From the NCBI GenBank assembly GCA_947493285.1, contig CANLQH010000008.1:1-64000 (forward strand): DNA of 64,000 nt, read 5' to 3'. The translations under genes were made by a program, and so were the position numbers. How positions within the stretch are numbered: position 1 is the first letter of the stretch; the number at the start of each line of letters is the position of its first letter. The DNA is from an uncultured Tenacibaculum sp. GTDB taxonomy: Bacteria; Bacteroidota; Bacteroidia; Flavobacteriales; Flavobacteriaceae. The notes under the pieces were generated by a model. It was not told the DNA's origin. It saw only the letters and a list, made by a program, of their open reading frames with translations, and ran no database searches. Below, one piece after another: positions 10,749 through 21,657 of this stretch.

Positions 10749-10979
10749 ATGGAAAAACAAAATTTCAACGATTTAATCAATAAAGCTAAGGCTAATAATC
10801 AAGCTAAAACGATTCAAAAGGTAGTTCCTATCCCAGTTAAAGAAACTGAAGAAGTTCAATTTTCTTTTTACCTAGATAAAAACCTGCTTAAAAAGATTAA
10901 ACAACGAGCTTTAAACGAAGATAAAAGTATCAAAAACATCATTAATAAAGCTTTAGAAAACTATATTAAAACAACCTAA
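10749..10979 (+). CDS. Small ribbon-helix-helix-like protein following ParA
   Basis: C-terminal VQFSFYLDKNLLKKIKQRALNEDKSIKNIINKALENYIK. Confidence 0.65.
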   Translation: MEKQNFNDLINKAKANNQAKTIQKVVPIPVKETEEVQFSFYLDKNLLKKIKQRALNEDKSIKNIINKALENYIKTT

Positions 10980-11065
10980 CATTTAAAATATCTGTAGTAT
11001 CTTGCAATAGATTTACAGATGTAAAATAAGACATATTAATTTATAAAGCGTTTAGCTTTTGATTT

Positions 11066-11177
11066 GGGGTCAGAAAATCGCCAATTTTAAATCCACCAAT
11101 ATCGAAGTTAAGACGCCCACGTACTGCGTGGGCTCTTTCTTGTGGTGGATGGGTGTTTGGCGATACCTCTGATTCCC
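11066..11177. other. Nested multi-stem palindromic element (candidate oriT, replication origin or structured RNA)
   Basis: Four concentric arms: GGTCAGA/TCTGA..CC, ATCGCCAA/TTGGCGAT (11077-11084 / 11157-11164), ATCCACCA/TGGTGGAT (11091-11098 / 11143-11150), GCCCACG/CGTGGGC (11115-11121 / 11127-11133). Confidence 0.65.
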
Positions 11178-11216
11178 AAGATTAGAGTTCCACGCTTTAC
11201 TTTTTTATAAAAAATT

Positions 11217-11444
11217 ATGGACGACATTGACAAACTAATTAATGAATTTTCATTACCAGAACTATTCGCTGAACATAAAATACTTGACAAAGAAATAGAA
11301 GAATATAGAGATGTGTTATCAAATTCCTATAAATATAAAGCTGTTTCATTTGAGTTTATAGCTTTAAAGCACCAAAATTTAGAAATCAATAAAAATATTA
11401 TATTTAATACTTTAAAGTTTTATCAACGTCTTACTAACTTATAA
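11217..11444 (+). CDS. Hypothetical protein (75 aa)
   Basis: ORF in same direction as neighbours, plausible spacing. Confidence 0.5.
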   Translation: MDDIDKLINEFSLPELFAEHKILDKEIEEYRDVLSNSYKYKAVSFEFIALKHQNLEINKNIIFNTLKFYQRLTNL

Positions 11445-11464
11445 CTTCTAAATCATACACAAGA

Positions 11465-11746
11465 ATGAATTTAAAAGAATTATTACACTACAATATAACC
11501 TCTTTTTTAGAAAAAGGATTAATTGATAATGAATTAGATTTTCAAAGAGGGAAAATTGCAAGTAGAAAATTACGCCTTTTATCTAAAGAAAATGAAAAAG
11601 TTAACAAAACTCGTAAAGCTTTAAATAAATTACTGTACAATTATGAGCAAAAGCATTGGGCAGATTTTGAATCCGTAACAGACGAACAAATAAAAGAAAG
11701 TGAAATAGCTAAACAAATAGCATCAAAAGAAATAATCATTTTTTAA
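11465..11746 (+). CDS. Hypothetical protein (93 aa)
   Basis: ORF in same direction as neighbours. Confidence 0.55.
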   Translation: MNLKELLHYNITSFLEKGLIDNELDFQRGKIASRKLRLLSKENEKVNKTRKALNKLLYNYEQKHWADFESVTDEQIKESEIAKQIASKEIIIF

Positions 11747-11880
11747 ACAAAAAATTAGAACACCTAATAACAAAATTATTATTCTCTTTTTATAGAAAAC
11801 TACTTTTATATAATTATGGAATTCCATAAGTATATAATGGTCTTTTTTAGTATTTTTAGGATTCTAAAAAAGAAAAAAAA

Positions 11881-14800
11881 TTGAAATTCAACGAAGATTC
11901 GAGAGTTAAGATACCTAGTATACTGCATTTAATGAAGTTAGGGTATACTTACCTATCACTAAAAACTGCTAAATGGGATATAGAAACCAATATATTTATC
12001 GATATATTTAAGGATCAACTTCAAAAAATAAATCCTAAGCTATCTACAAACGATATTCAAAAAATATATGATGAAGTTTCTTTGTCATTAGAAAATGAGG
12101 ATTTAGGACGTGCTTTTTACAATAAGCTAATTGATCAATCAGGGATTAAACTAATCGACTTTGAGAATTTTGATAATAACTCATTTCACGTCGTAACAGA
12201 ACTTCCATATCAAAAAGATGATGAAACATTCCGACCAGATATTATTTTGTTAATAAACGGAATACCTTTGGTGTTTATAGAAGTTAAGAAGCCTAATAAC
12301 AGAGATGGTGTTTTAGCAGAGCATAAACGTATGCAAACACGTTTTAGGAATAAAAAATTCCTTAAGTTCATTAACTTGACACAATTAATGGTGTTTTCTA
12401 ACAATATGAATTATAGCAATGACGATTCGCTTATGTTGGAAGGAGCTTTTTATAGTACTACAAATTATTACAAGCCAATCTTTAATTATTTTAGAGAAGA
12501 AGATACATTCGATTTAGAGAAATTATTACAACCTATTTCTGATGATGATGAAAATTTTGTTTTAAAAGATACTAATTTATTAAGTATTAAAAACGCTAAA
12601 GAGTTTGCTACTAACAAATCACCTAATAAACCTACAAATAGCATATCAACCTCTTTATTTCAAAGAGATCGTTTAAAATTTATTTTGCAATATGCCTTTG
12701 CCTATGTAGAAGAAGAAAACGGTTTAGAAAAGCATGTAATGCGTTATCCGCAGTTGTTTGCAACAAAAGCTATCAAAAATAAATTAGAGAATGGTTTAAG
12801 AAAAGGGATTATATGGCATACACAGGGTTCTGGTAAAACAGCTTTAACTTATTTTAATGTTAAACACTTAACCGACTATTATCAGAAAAAAGACATCATT
12901 CCTAAATTCTATTTTATTGTAGATCGATTAGACTTACTAATTCAAGCAGCTAAAGAATTTACAGCACGTGGTTTAGTGGTACATAAAATTAATAGTAGAG
13001 ATGAGTTTACAAAAGATATAAAGTCTACCAAGGTAATTCATAACGATTCTGGTAAAGCAGAGATTACCGTAGTAAACATTCAGAAGTTTAAAGACGATCC
13101 TGATGTTATTAAAAATAACGATTACAATTTAAGTGTACAGCGTGTATTTTTCTTAGATGAAGTACACCGTAGTTATAATCCGAAAGGAAGTTTTTTAGCC
13201 AATTTAGAGTTAGCCGATAAACATTCTATAAAAATAGGATTGACAGGTACACCTTTATTGGGTAAAGAATACAACTCAAAAACCTTATTTGGCGAATATA
13301 TACATAAGTACTACTACAATTTGTCTATTAAAGATGGTTATACCTTACGTTTGATACGTGAGGAAATAGAAACCAATTATAAGCTAGCCTTAAAAGAAGT
13401 TTTAGAAGAACTTCAGGTTTTACAGGGAAATTCCGATAAAAAAGTAATCTATTCTCATAAGAGGTTTGTAGCACCGATGTTAGATTATGTGGTAAAAGAC
13501 TTAGAGCAAGGTAGAATAGCAATGAACGACAATACTATAGGTGGTATGGTAGTTTGTGATTCTTCCGATCAGGCAAAAATGATGCATGAGTTGTTTTTAG
13601 AAAAGTATGCTATAAAACCAGAGGCTCAATTGGGTATGGCAGCAGAACCTGGTACAACCTATGCTACTAAAAAGACGAATTCAGATGTTAAAACTGCGCA
13701 AGTAATTTTACATGATATTGGAACCAAACAAGACAGAAGAGATTGGGTAGCCGATTATAAAGCAGGTAATATAGATTTCTTGTTTGTGTACAATATGCTG
13801 TTGACTGGTTTTGATGCGAAACGCTTGAAGAAGTTGTATATAGGGCGAAAAATTAAGAGTCATAACTTACTACAAACACTAACTAGAGTTAATAGAACCT
13901 ATAAAAATCATAAATACGGTTTTGTAGTAGATTTTGCAGATATTCAGAAGGAATTTGACAAAACCAATCAAGATTATTTTAACGAGTTACAGGCAGAGTT
14001 AGGTGATGAAATGGAGCATTACTCTAACTTGTTTAAATCTGCTGAAGAAATAAAACAAGAGATTGAAGAAATAAAAGATGTCTTATTTAAGTATGACACC
14101 GAAAACGCCGCAGTTTTTAGCGATCAAATTTCTGAAATTAACGAACGTACAGAAATACGTCAAATTGCCAAGGCTTTAAACAATGCAAAGGAGTTATATA
14201 ACTTAATTCGTTTGTCGGGTAATTTTGAGTTGTTAGAAAAGTTAGATTTTAGAAAGCTTTCTATATTATCTAGATTAACGAATGACCGTTTAGCATTGAT
14301 CAATACCAAGGAAGCATTAGAGCATAATGTAGAAACCGCTAATATTTTAAACACCGCTTTAGAAGATGTTATTTTTGCTTTTGTAAAAGTAAAAGAAGAG
14401 GAAATGGTATTGGCAGATGAGCTTAAAAATACCTTAGGAAAAACACGTGAGATGTTAGGCGGTAATTTTGACCAAAAAGATCCTGTTTTTGTATCGCTTA
14501 AAGAAGAGTTAGAACGTTTATTTAAAAAGAAGAATTTAACCGAGGTTACCAAAGAAGAAATGAAAGCCAATATAAAAGCCTTGAATGAAATTTATGACAA
14601 GGCTAAAAAGTTAGAGCGAGAAAACCAATTGCTAAGAGCGAAGTATGATTACGATGCTAAGTACGCACGCATACACAAACGACTATTAGAAAAGAATCCG
14701 TTAACGGATAGTGAACGTAAATTGTTTGAAGCTTTAAAAGGATTAAAAACTGCGGTAGATAAAGAAATATTACAGAATGCTAAGATTCTAGAAAACGAAA

Positions 14801-14946
14801 GTTATGTAGAAAAAATGGTAATGCGTTTAGTGGTGAATGAATTTAAAAAGGAACAGCAAATACCTATTACTACTACCGATGTAAGGCGTATTAATAGTAT
14901 TATAGTAAAAGAATATATGAACGAGTACAACGGATGCGTTGCTTAA
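11881..14946 (+). CDS. hsdR: Type I restriction endonuclease subunit R
   Basis: GIPLVFIEVKKPN nuclease motif, GIIWHTQGSGKTALTYF, FFLDEVHRSY, LTGTPL helicase motifs; apparent TTG start. Confidence 0.95.
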   Translation: MKFNEDSRVKIPSILHLMKLGYTYLSLKTAKWDIETNIFIDIFKDQLQKINPKLSTNDIQKIYDEVSLSLENEDLGRAFYNKLIDQSGIKLIDFENFDNNSFHVVTELPYQKDDETFRPDIILLINGIPLVFIEVKKPNNRDGVLAEHKRMQTRFRNKKFLKFINLTQLMVFSNNMNYSNDDSLMLEGAFYSTTNYYKPIFNYFREEDTFDLEKLLQPISDDDENFVLKDTNLLSIKNAKEFATNKSPNKPTNSISTSLFQRDRLKFILQYAFAYVEEENGLEKHVMRYPQLFATKAIKNKLENGLRKGIIWHTQGSGKTALTYFNVKHLTDYYQKKDIIPKFYFIVDRLDLLIQAAKEFTARGLVVHKINSRDEFTKDIKSTKVIHNDSGKAEITVVNIQKFKDDPDVIKNNDYNLSVQRVFFLDEVHRSYNPKGSFLANLELADKHSIKIGLTGTPLLGKEYNSKTLFGEYIHKYYYNLSIKDGYTLRLIREEIETNYKLALKEVLEELQVLQGNSDKKVIYSHKRFVAPMLDYVVKDLEQGRIAMNDNTIGGMVVCDSSDQAKMMHELFLEKYAIKPEAQLGMAAEPGTTYATKKTNSDVKTAQVILHDIGTKQDRRDWVADYKAGNIDFLFVYNMLLTGFDAKRLKKLYIGRKIKSHNLLQTLTRVNRTYKNHKYGFVVDFADIQKEFDKTNQDYFNELQAELGDEMEHYSNLFKSAEEIKQEIEEIKDVLFKYDTENAAVFSDQISEINERTEIRQIAKALNNAKELYNLIRLSGNFELLEKLDFRKLSILSRLTNDRLALINTKEALEHNVETANILNTALEDVIFAFVKVKEEEMVLADELKNTLGKTREMLGGNFDQKDPVFVSLKEELERLFKKKNLTEVTKEEMKANIKALNEIYDKAKKLERENQLLRAKYDYDAKYARIHKRLLEKNPLTDSERKLFEALKGLKTAVDKEILQNAKILENESYVEKMVMRLVVNEFKKEQQIPITTTDVRRINSIIVKEYMNEYNGCVA

Positions 14947-14955
14947 TATAAATAA

Positions 14956-16584
14956 ATGACAAGTACAGTACAATTTGAAACCCAAACCAAAGCACTAATT
15001 GATGATTTAAAAAGCGTATGTGCCAATTATGGTTTAGGGAATGACGGAAACGAGTTTAAGGTAATAACCCAAACCTTTTTATATAAATTTTTAAACGATA
15101 AATACGTTTACGAATTAAAACAATTAGAACCAGCCTTAGCCAATACTGAAAATTTTGACGAAGCTTTAAAAAGTTATTCCGATGATGATTTAGAAATGCT
15201 GAGCATGCAAATCAGCGAGAATACCGCTTATATAGCTCCTAAAAACTTATTGTCTCGTTTGTTCGAACAACAAAATAAGGACAATTTTGCGGAAGTGTTT
15301 GATACTACCCTGTTAGAGGTGGCTAAAGCTAATAACGATATCTTCTCTGTTAAAACTAAAGGAGGTGAAAAAATAGTCTTGTTCGAAAATATTAGCAAGT
15401 ATGTTACCGATAATAGAGATGCCTTTTGTAAAGCTTTAGTAAACAAAATGATTACGTTTAGCTTTGAGCATATTTTCACCCAAAAATTTGACTTTTTTGC
15501 GACCATTTTTGAGTATTTAATAAAAGATTACAATACCAATAGTGGTGGTAAGTATGCTGAGTATTTTACACCACATGCTGTAGCTAAGATTATGGCAGCT
15601 TGTTTGGTGACTGATGATAATGTAAACAATGTTACCTGTTATGACCCTAGTGCAGGATCTGGTACTTTGTTAATGAATATAGCGCATGCTATTGGGGAAG
15701 ATAAATGTACCATTTACTCACAGGATATTTCACAAAAATCATCTGCCTTACTGCGTTTAAATTTAATTTTAAACAACCTGGTACATTCCATACAAAACAT
15801 TATACAAGGGAATACTATTCAGCACCCTTATCATAAACAAGAAAACGGACAGTTGGAACAGTTTGATTATATCGTGTCTAATCCGCCATTTAAATTAGAT
15901 TTTTCTGATTATAGCGTTGATTTAGATAGCAAAGCAAATAAGGAACGCTTTTTTGCAGGAATACCCAAAGTGCCTGCCAAGAAAAAAGAATCTATGGCTA
16001 TTTATTTGCTGTTTATTCAACACATTATGCACAGTTTATCTGCTAAAGGAAAAGCTGCAATTGTTGTGCCTACAGGTTTTATAACTGCGCAGAGTGGTAT
16101 TGATAAAAAGATAAGACAAAAATTAGTAGAAAGTAAAATGCTAGCAGGAGTTGTATCTATGCCCTCTAACATTTTTGCAACCACAGGTACTAATGTAAGT
16201 ATTTTGTTTTTAGATAAAACGAATACTGAAGATGTAGTGTTGGTAGATGCTTCTAACTTAGGAACCAAAGTAAAAGAAGGGAAGAATCAAAAAACAGTAT
16301 TGTCTGAAACAGAAGAGCAAGAAATCATAGATACTTTTAATGCTAAAGAAGCCAAAGAAGACCTTTCAGTAATAGTTTCTTATGATGATATTAAAGCTAA
16401 AAACTACAGTTTAAGTGCTGGCCAATATTTTGAAGTGAAGATTGAATATGTAGATATTACTGCAGAAGAATTTACTGCTAAAATGAAAACCTTTGAAAGT
16501 AATTTAGAGACCTTGTTTACTGAATCTAAAGGTTTAGAAAAAGAGATTCAAAACAATTTGAAAGGGTTAAAATATGAAAGATAG
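14956..16584 (+). CDS. hsdM: Type I restriction-modification DNA methyltransferase subunit M
   Basis: GGKYAEYFTPHAVAKIM, DPSAGSGTLL, DYIVSNPPF motifs. Confidence 0.96.
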   Translation: MTSTVQFETQTKALIDDLKSVCANYGLGNDGNEFKVITQTFLYKFLNDKYVYELKQLEPALANTENFDEALKSYSDDDLEMLSMQISENTAYIAPKNLLSRLFEQQNKDNFAEVFDTTLLEVAKANNDIFSVKTKGGEKIVLFENISKYVTDNRDAFCKALVNKMITFSFEHIFTQKFDFFATIFEYLIKDYNTNSGGKYAEYFTPHAVAKIMAACLVTDDNVNNVTCYDPSAGSGTLLMNIAHAIGEDKCTIYSQDISQKSSALLRLNLILNNLVHSIQNIIQGNTIQHPYHKQENGQLEQFDYIVSNPPFKLDFSDYSVDLDSKANKERFFAGIPKVPAKKKESMAIYLLFIQHIMHSLSAKGKAAIVVPTGFITAQSGIDKKIRQKLVESKMLAGVVSMPSNIFATTGTNVSILFLDKTNTEDVVLVDASNLGTKVKEGKNQKTVLSETEEQEIIDTFNAKEAKEDLSVIVSYDDIKAKNYSLSAGQYFEVKIEYVDITAEEFTAKMKTFESNLETLFTESKGLEKEIQNNLKGLKYER

Positions 16585-17827
16585 GTTTAATAAGGATATT
16601 CTATCTTCTTTTTTTTTAGAAGTACTTGACTACAGAGGTAAAACGCCAAAAAAACTAGGTTCTGATTGGAAACAATCAGGTTATAGAGCAATTTCAGCAA
16701 ATAATGTAAAAACTAATGGTTTACAAAAAATGGATTCTATTAGATATGTTGATAAAGAAACATATAAGAAATGGATGAAATTAGAAATTGAAAAAGGTGA
16801 CTTGCTTTTAACTTCAGAAGCTCCAGCTGGAGAGGTTATGATTTGGGATTCTGAAGAAAAAATTGTTTTAAGTCAAAGGTTATTTGGTTTAAGGGTTAAT
16901 GATAGAATTTATAATAAATATTTAAAATATTATTTACAATCTGATTTAGGGCAAAAAGAGATTCTTAAAAACACATCTGGTAGTACTGTTTTTGGCATAT
17001 CAGCTAAAATGTTTAATTTGATAAACGTTTATTACCCAAATAAAACTGAACAAATTCTTATAGGTGATTTACTTTCTGATTTAGATGCTAAAATAGAAGT
17101 CAATAACAAAATAAACCAAGAGTTAGAAGCGATGGCCAAAACGATCTATGATTATTGGTTTGTACAATTTGATTTTCCAGATACTAACGGTAAAACTTAT
17201 AAATCTTCTGGTGGAAAAATGGAGTTTAATAAAGAGTTGAAACGTGAGATACCTGAGGACTGGGAGGTGAAAAGAGTTGGTAAAGCTTTAAATACTGACC
17301 TTGGAGGAACACCTTCAACAAAAGTGAAAGAATATTGGAATGGAAATTTTCCATGGTTGAATTCAGGTGAAATAGCGAATTTCCCAATAATTGATTCAGA
17401 AGAGAAAGTTACTGAATCTGGTATATCTAATTCAGCAACCACATTAATGCCAAAGGGTACATGTGTTTTATCTATTACTAGACACTTAAGGCCATCTATT
17501 TTAGGAGTTGATAGTTGTGCTAATCAGTCGGTCGTAGGTTTGTTTGAATCTGAGAATTTAAAGGCATCCTATATTTATCCTTACTTAGTTAATGAAATAC
17601 CGAGGTTAATGAGTCTAAGAACTGGTGCACAACAACCACATATTAATAAAAGGATTGTTGATGAGTCATTAATAATCGTACCTGCAAATGATATTCTTGA
17701 GGAATACTATTTAAAAGTTGATTCGATGTATAAAAAAATTAATAATAACGCTTTTCAAATAAAAAAACTTGCTGAGTTACGTGATTGGTTATTGCCTATG
17801 TTAATGAATGGGCAGGTTAAACTTTAA
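16574..17827 (+). CDS. hsdS: Type I restriction-modification specificity subunit S
   Basis: Two TRD-like halves, DLDAKIEVNNKINQELEAMAKTIYDYWFVQFDFP, ends LRDWLLPMLMNGQVKL; overlaps hsdM. Confidence 0.95.
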   Translation: MKDRFNKDILSSFFLEVLDYRGKTPKKLGSDWKQSGYRAISANNVKTNGLQKMDSIRYVDKETYKKWMKLEIEKGDLLLTSEAPAGEVMIWDSEEKIVLSQRLFGLRVNDRIYNKYLKYYLQSDLGQKEILKNTSGSTVFGISAKMFNLINVYYPNKTEQILIGDLLSDLDAKIEVNNKINQELEAMAKTIYDYWFVQFDFPDTNGKTYKSSGGKMEFNKELKREIPEDWEVKRVGKALNTDLGGTPSTKVKEYWNGNFPWLNSGEIANFPIIDSEEKVTESGISNSATTLMPKGTCVLSITRHLRPSILGVDSCANQSVVGLFESENLKASYIYPYLVNEIPRLMSLRTGAQQPHINKRIVDESLIIVPANDILEEYYLKVDSMYKKINNNAFQIKKLAELRDWLLPMLMNGQVKL

Positions 17828-17848
17828 AAAAAGAATGAATAATAAGCT

Positions 17849-20800
17849 ATGAATAACAAAACCTTTAGATTAAATAAAGTACTAAGGGAACTTAATATTT
17901 CACTTGATAGAGCAGTAGAATATTTAGATTCAAAAGGAATTAGTATAGAAGCAAGACCAACAACAAAAATTAATGAAGAAGAATATAATATATTAAAGGA
18001 AAGGTTCGAATCAACTAATACAAATCAAAAGATTAAACCAATAGGAAAAATTCATTTAAGTGATTTTAAAATTGAAGAACCTAGTAATGGTTATTGTAAT
18101 TTATACATAGTTGGAAAAAAGAGCTCTAGTAAATCAACTTTAATTAAGAAGTTGTTTGATAATAATTTCATAGAAAACGAAAATAGTTTAATCAAAGCTG
18201 TTTTTAGTGAAAAGCACACTGTAAAATTATCTGTATCTGATATTGATGAATCTGAAATTGATAATTTAAATGACACTTATAAAGGAATTGGAGGACGTGT
18301 TTTTATTTTGTACGTAGGTTCAATAACTGATGAAAATTTAATATATGAAAGAACAATTATTTCTTCTATTAAAAATAAGTATCCTAATTCAATTACATAT
18401 TTATTTATTGATAATAAAATAGAAAAATCATATAAAGCATATTTATTCAAGTTAATGAAAGGTGTTAGAGATGTTTTTTTCAGTTCAGAGCATTTTAAAC
18501 ACGATTTCAACGCAATTAGATATATTATAGAAAATGCATTAATTAACTATAGTACAAATAGATTATCTACTGTTAAATCTAAAATTAAAAATAACTTTCT
18601 GCACAAAGAAAAAACACTAGACTTAGGTAAAAGTAATCTAACTAGTTTACTAGAAATACCAGAATTATTTGATTGTACTCATTTAGAAACTTTAATCATC
18701 AGTAACGAATGGGCTGAATTCAGGAAGGGTAAATGGCACAGAGAAGTGAGTAAAAATTTAAATGGAAATAACAATATTGGAATACTTCCATTTGAATTTG
18801 ATAAATTAAAAAATTTAAAAGTATTAATTGCTGGTGGTGACTGGAATATAAATGAAAAGAATTGGATTAGTTGGCGAATATTTGATATATCCCCATTAAT
18901 GAATTTAACTAAACTGGAGTATATTAATTTTAGTAACAATTTAATTTATAAAATTCCAAACTTATCAAAGTTAAACAGTTTAAAAGTATTACACTTAAAT
19001 AATAATGATATCCACAAAGTTTACAGAGGTCTAAAAATAAGTAATCTAAAAGAGCTTTATTTAAGTAATAATAACCTACAAAATAGTTCCTTTTTAAAAG
19101 GTTTTCCAAAAATAGACACTATTGACATACACGCAAATCAAATCAAAGATATAGAACCTATTAAAGATCTTATTGAAAAAACAAATATAACGAACACTAA
19201 ATGGGAACTGAACACTATTAACGTTGCTAAAAACCCTTTAACGAAACCACCTTTAGAGATTATTAACATTGGAAAAAAAGCGGTTTTAAATTATTTTGAA
19301 GAACTGGCGTCTGGAAGAAAATATATAAATACTGATGTTAAATTAATTTTAATAGGAAACAGTGAAGTAGGAAAAACAACATTAGCTAAATACTTAGACA
19401 ATGAAAAGGATTTAGATCTTGATCACAATCCTACAAATTGGCTAGAAGAACGGCAAATTATCAGTAAAGATCCTATAGCTTCTATAAATAAGCGGTGTAC
19501 AATTAATCTTTTTGATTTTGGAGGGCATGATTATTTTCATGACACCCATCATTTATTTTATAATTCAAATACAATTTACCTTCTTTTATGGGATGAAAAT
19601 TCTAATAAGTTAAACTTAAGGAATATCCTTCAAAAAAATAAGAAGGGGGAATCTGTAGAGGTAGAAATTCAAGATTACCCATTAAAATACTGGTTAGACT
19701 CTGTTGAACATTATATTAAAGATGACGAAACTGAAATGTTTAATTTCGAAACAAACAAATCAGATGAATATAATAGTGATGTATTAGTTATACAAAATAA
19801 AGTTGAAAATCATAAAGACATTATTTTTCTCAATAATAAAAAGTTAAAAAATGAATATAAATTTATTTATGATTTCATAAATATTTCAATAAAAAATAAT
19901 AAAAGAAATATTAAATATTTTGATTCTATTTTAAAGGAAATATTAAATAACACATCAATTATTGGTGCAGAATTACCTGCATACTATGGAAAAGTCAAGA
20001 GAAGTTTGAAAAACTACAAAGGTGAACCTATTGTTAATATTAAGAAGTTTCAATCCTATTGCGTGTCTCTTACCAAAACAAAAATCTCTCTTGATCAAAC
20101 CAAATATTTAGCTAATTATTTGAGACAAGTTGGTTTAATATTGTATTACCCATCTTCTTCAGGAAATAGCGAAGAAATTTATATTGATAAGAAATGGGTA
20201 TTAGATAAAATTTATCAAATTTTAGAAGGATTAAATTTGATTAATGGTGAATTTGAAAGGAGCTATTTAGATGATGTTTTTAAAAATTCTATAGACAAAA
20301 ATGCAAAAGAGAGTATTATAAAGCTAATGATGGATTTTAAAATAATTTTCCGTCATCCAGTTTCGGAAAAATATATAGCTCCTCTCTATTTACCAATAAA
20401 ACCAATAAAAATAGTAAGTTTGTTTATAGAGGATAATTTAAAACCTTATAGAAGATTTATTTATAGAGGTTTTATTCATAAAAATGTTATTTTAAATCTC
20501 TTTCAAGAGTATGGAAAATATGTAATTAAGGACAATTCTTCAAGTGGTGATTTTTATTATTATTGGCGCAATGGATTAATAATTAAAGATTTCGAAAGCA
20601 ACGAACTAGTTAAGATACAATTTCATCTTGGAAATAATCAAGGAAATGCACATATTGATGTATTTAAGTTGAATAATAAAAACACTACTAGTTTTGTTTC
20701 CAGACTTATCCAATACATTCATACAATAAATAAAGATTACGATATTGAGGAAACTGTAACCGTTAATGGAGTTGATTATATATCATATGAATTACTAAAT

Positions 20801-21469
20801 AAGAATGCTGCAGAAGGTAAATTGATATTCACCGAAAAAAGTTTAAAAGAGAAAAATGATAATATAGTAAAGTCTAAAGTTTTTGAATTAAAAAATTATA
20901 ATATGTTTATTGAAAATGGAATAAAAAGAAAAAAAGTTGTAATATCATATTCAAAGAAAGATTTAGCTAGAATACATACATTTAGGAGATATCTACAACC
21001 ACTTGTAGATTTAGAGCTAATTGAGCAACCGTGGTATTGTACATTTCTGAACCCGGCCGTTGAATGGGATGATAAAATACAAGAAAAATTTAATGAAGCT
21101 GACATTGTCTTTTTTATGGTAAGCGAATACTTCTATAGTACAAAATATATCGTTGAAAAAGAAATTAAAAACGCTATTGATAGATATGATAATGATAAAT
21201 CAATTAAAATAGTTCCAATTATATTAGAGCATTATGAATGGGGTAGAAAGGCTCCCTATAATTTAAAAAGATTTTCGGCTTTACCTTTTCAAGCAAAACC
21301 AATAAGTGATTTCAAAAATGAAAAACTCGCTTGGAGTACTATTACTGCTTCAGTTAAAGCAATGATTGAAAAAGATTTAGATCCCGCTCAAATTGATTTA
21401 ATTTCTAGAGATATGCAAGAAATTTATGAAAGACAAGTTCAAGGCAAACTAGACAATAATAGCAACTAA
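17849..21469 (+). CDS. Multidomain IF2N-like / GTPase-like / LRR / Roc-COR / TIR protein
   Basis: N-term FRLNKVLRELNISLDRAVEYLDSKGISIEARPTTKINEEEY resembles Bacteroidota IF-2 N-terminus; LRRs (LKVLHLNNNDIHKV, LKELYLSNNNLQ); Roc G1 LILIGNSEVGKTTLAKYL; C-terminal TIR-like KKVVISYSKKDLARIHTFRRYL...PAVEWDDKIQEKFNEADIVFFMVSEYF. Confidence 0.88.
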   Translation: MNNKTFRLNKVLRELNISLDRAVEYLDSKGISIEARPTTKINEEEYNILKERFESTNTNQKIKPIGKIHLSDFKIEEPSNGYCNLYIVGKKSSSKSTLIKKLFDNNFIENENSLIKAVFSEKHTVKLSVSDIDESEIDNLNDTYKGIGGRVFILYVGSITDENLIYERTIISSIKNKYPNSITYLFIDNKIEKSYKAYLFKLMKGVRDVFFSSEHFKHDFNAIRYIIENALINYSTNRLSTVKSKIKNNFLHKEKTLDLGKSNLTSLLEIPELFDCTHLETLIISNEWAEFRKGKWHREVSKNLNGNNNIGILPFEFDKLKNLKVLIAGGDWNINEKNWISWRIFDISPLMNLTKLEYINFSNNLIYKIPNLSKLNSLKVLHLNNNDIHKVYRGLKISNLKELYLSNNNLQNSSFLKGFPKIDTIDIHANQIKDIEPIKDLIEKTNITNTKWELNTINVAKNPLTKPPLEIINIGKKAVLNYFEELASGRKYINTDVKLILIGNSEVGKTTLAKYLDNEKDLDLDHNPTNWLEERQIISKDPIASINKRCTINLFDFGGHDYFHDTHHLFYNSNTIYLLLWDENSNKLNLRNILQKNKKGESVEVEIQDYPLKYWLDSVEHYIKDDETEMFNFETNKSDEYNSDVLVIQNKVENHKDIIFLNNKKLKNEYKFIYDFINISIKNNKRNIKYFDSILKEILNNTSIIGAELPAYYGKVKRSLKNYKGEPIVNIKKFQSYCVSLTKTKISLDQTKYLANYLRQVGLILYYPSSSGNSEEIYIDKKWVLDKIYQILEGLNLINGEFERSYLDDVFKNSIDKNAKESIIKLMMDFKIIFRHPVSEKYIAPLYLPIKPIKIVSLFIEDNLKPYRRFIYRGFIHKNVILNLFQEYGKYVIKDNSSSGDFYYYWRNGLIIKDFESNELVKIQFHLGNNQGNAHIDVFKLNNKNTTSFVSRLIQYIHTINKDYDIEETVTVNGVDYISYELLNKNAAEGKLIFTEKSLKEKNDNIVKSKVFELKNYNMFIENGIKRKKVVISYSKKDLARIHTFRRYLQPLVDLELIEQPWYCTFLNPAVEWDDKIQEKFNEADIVFFMVSEYFYSTKYIVEKEIKNAIDRYDNDKSIKIVPIILEHYEWGRKAPYNLKRFSALPFQAKPISDFKNEKLAWSTITASVKAMIEKDLDPAQIDLISRDMQEIYERQVQGKLDNNSN

Positions 21470-21657
21470 TTATAAAGAATATTAGACTTCTTATATATGC
21501 TATAAAGAATTATGGACGAAATTAGAACTAGGAAAAAAAAGACACAACCCTCAAATGAATGTAGCTTTAGCTTTATGGAATAAAAACTTAGCTGTGAAGT
21601 AAGTATAACTAAAATGAATTAAATGCTATTTGAAAAAGTAAATAAAGAAAACAAGCT

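Noticed and set aside
11108-11290. Minus-strand 60-aa ORF overlapping the nested palindrome
   Set aside because: Better explained by the palindromic element and the start of 11217-11444; no coding signature.
12210-16268. Several minus-strand ORFs within hsdR/hsdM
   Set aside because: Antisense to confident HsdR/HsdM coding sequence.
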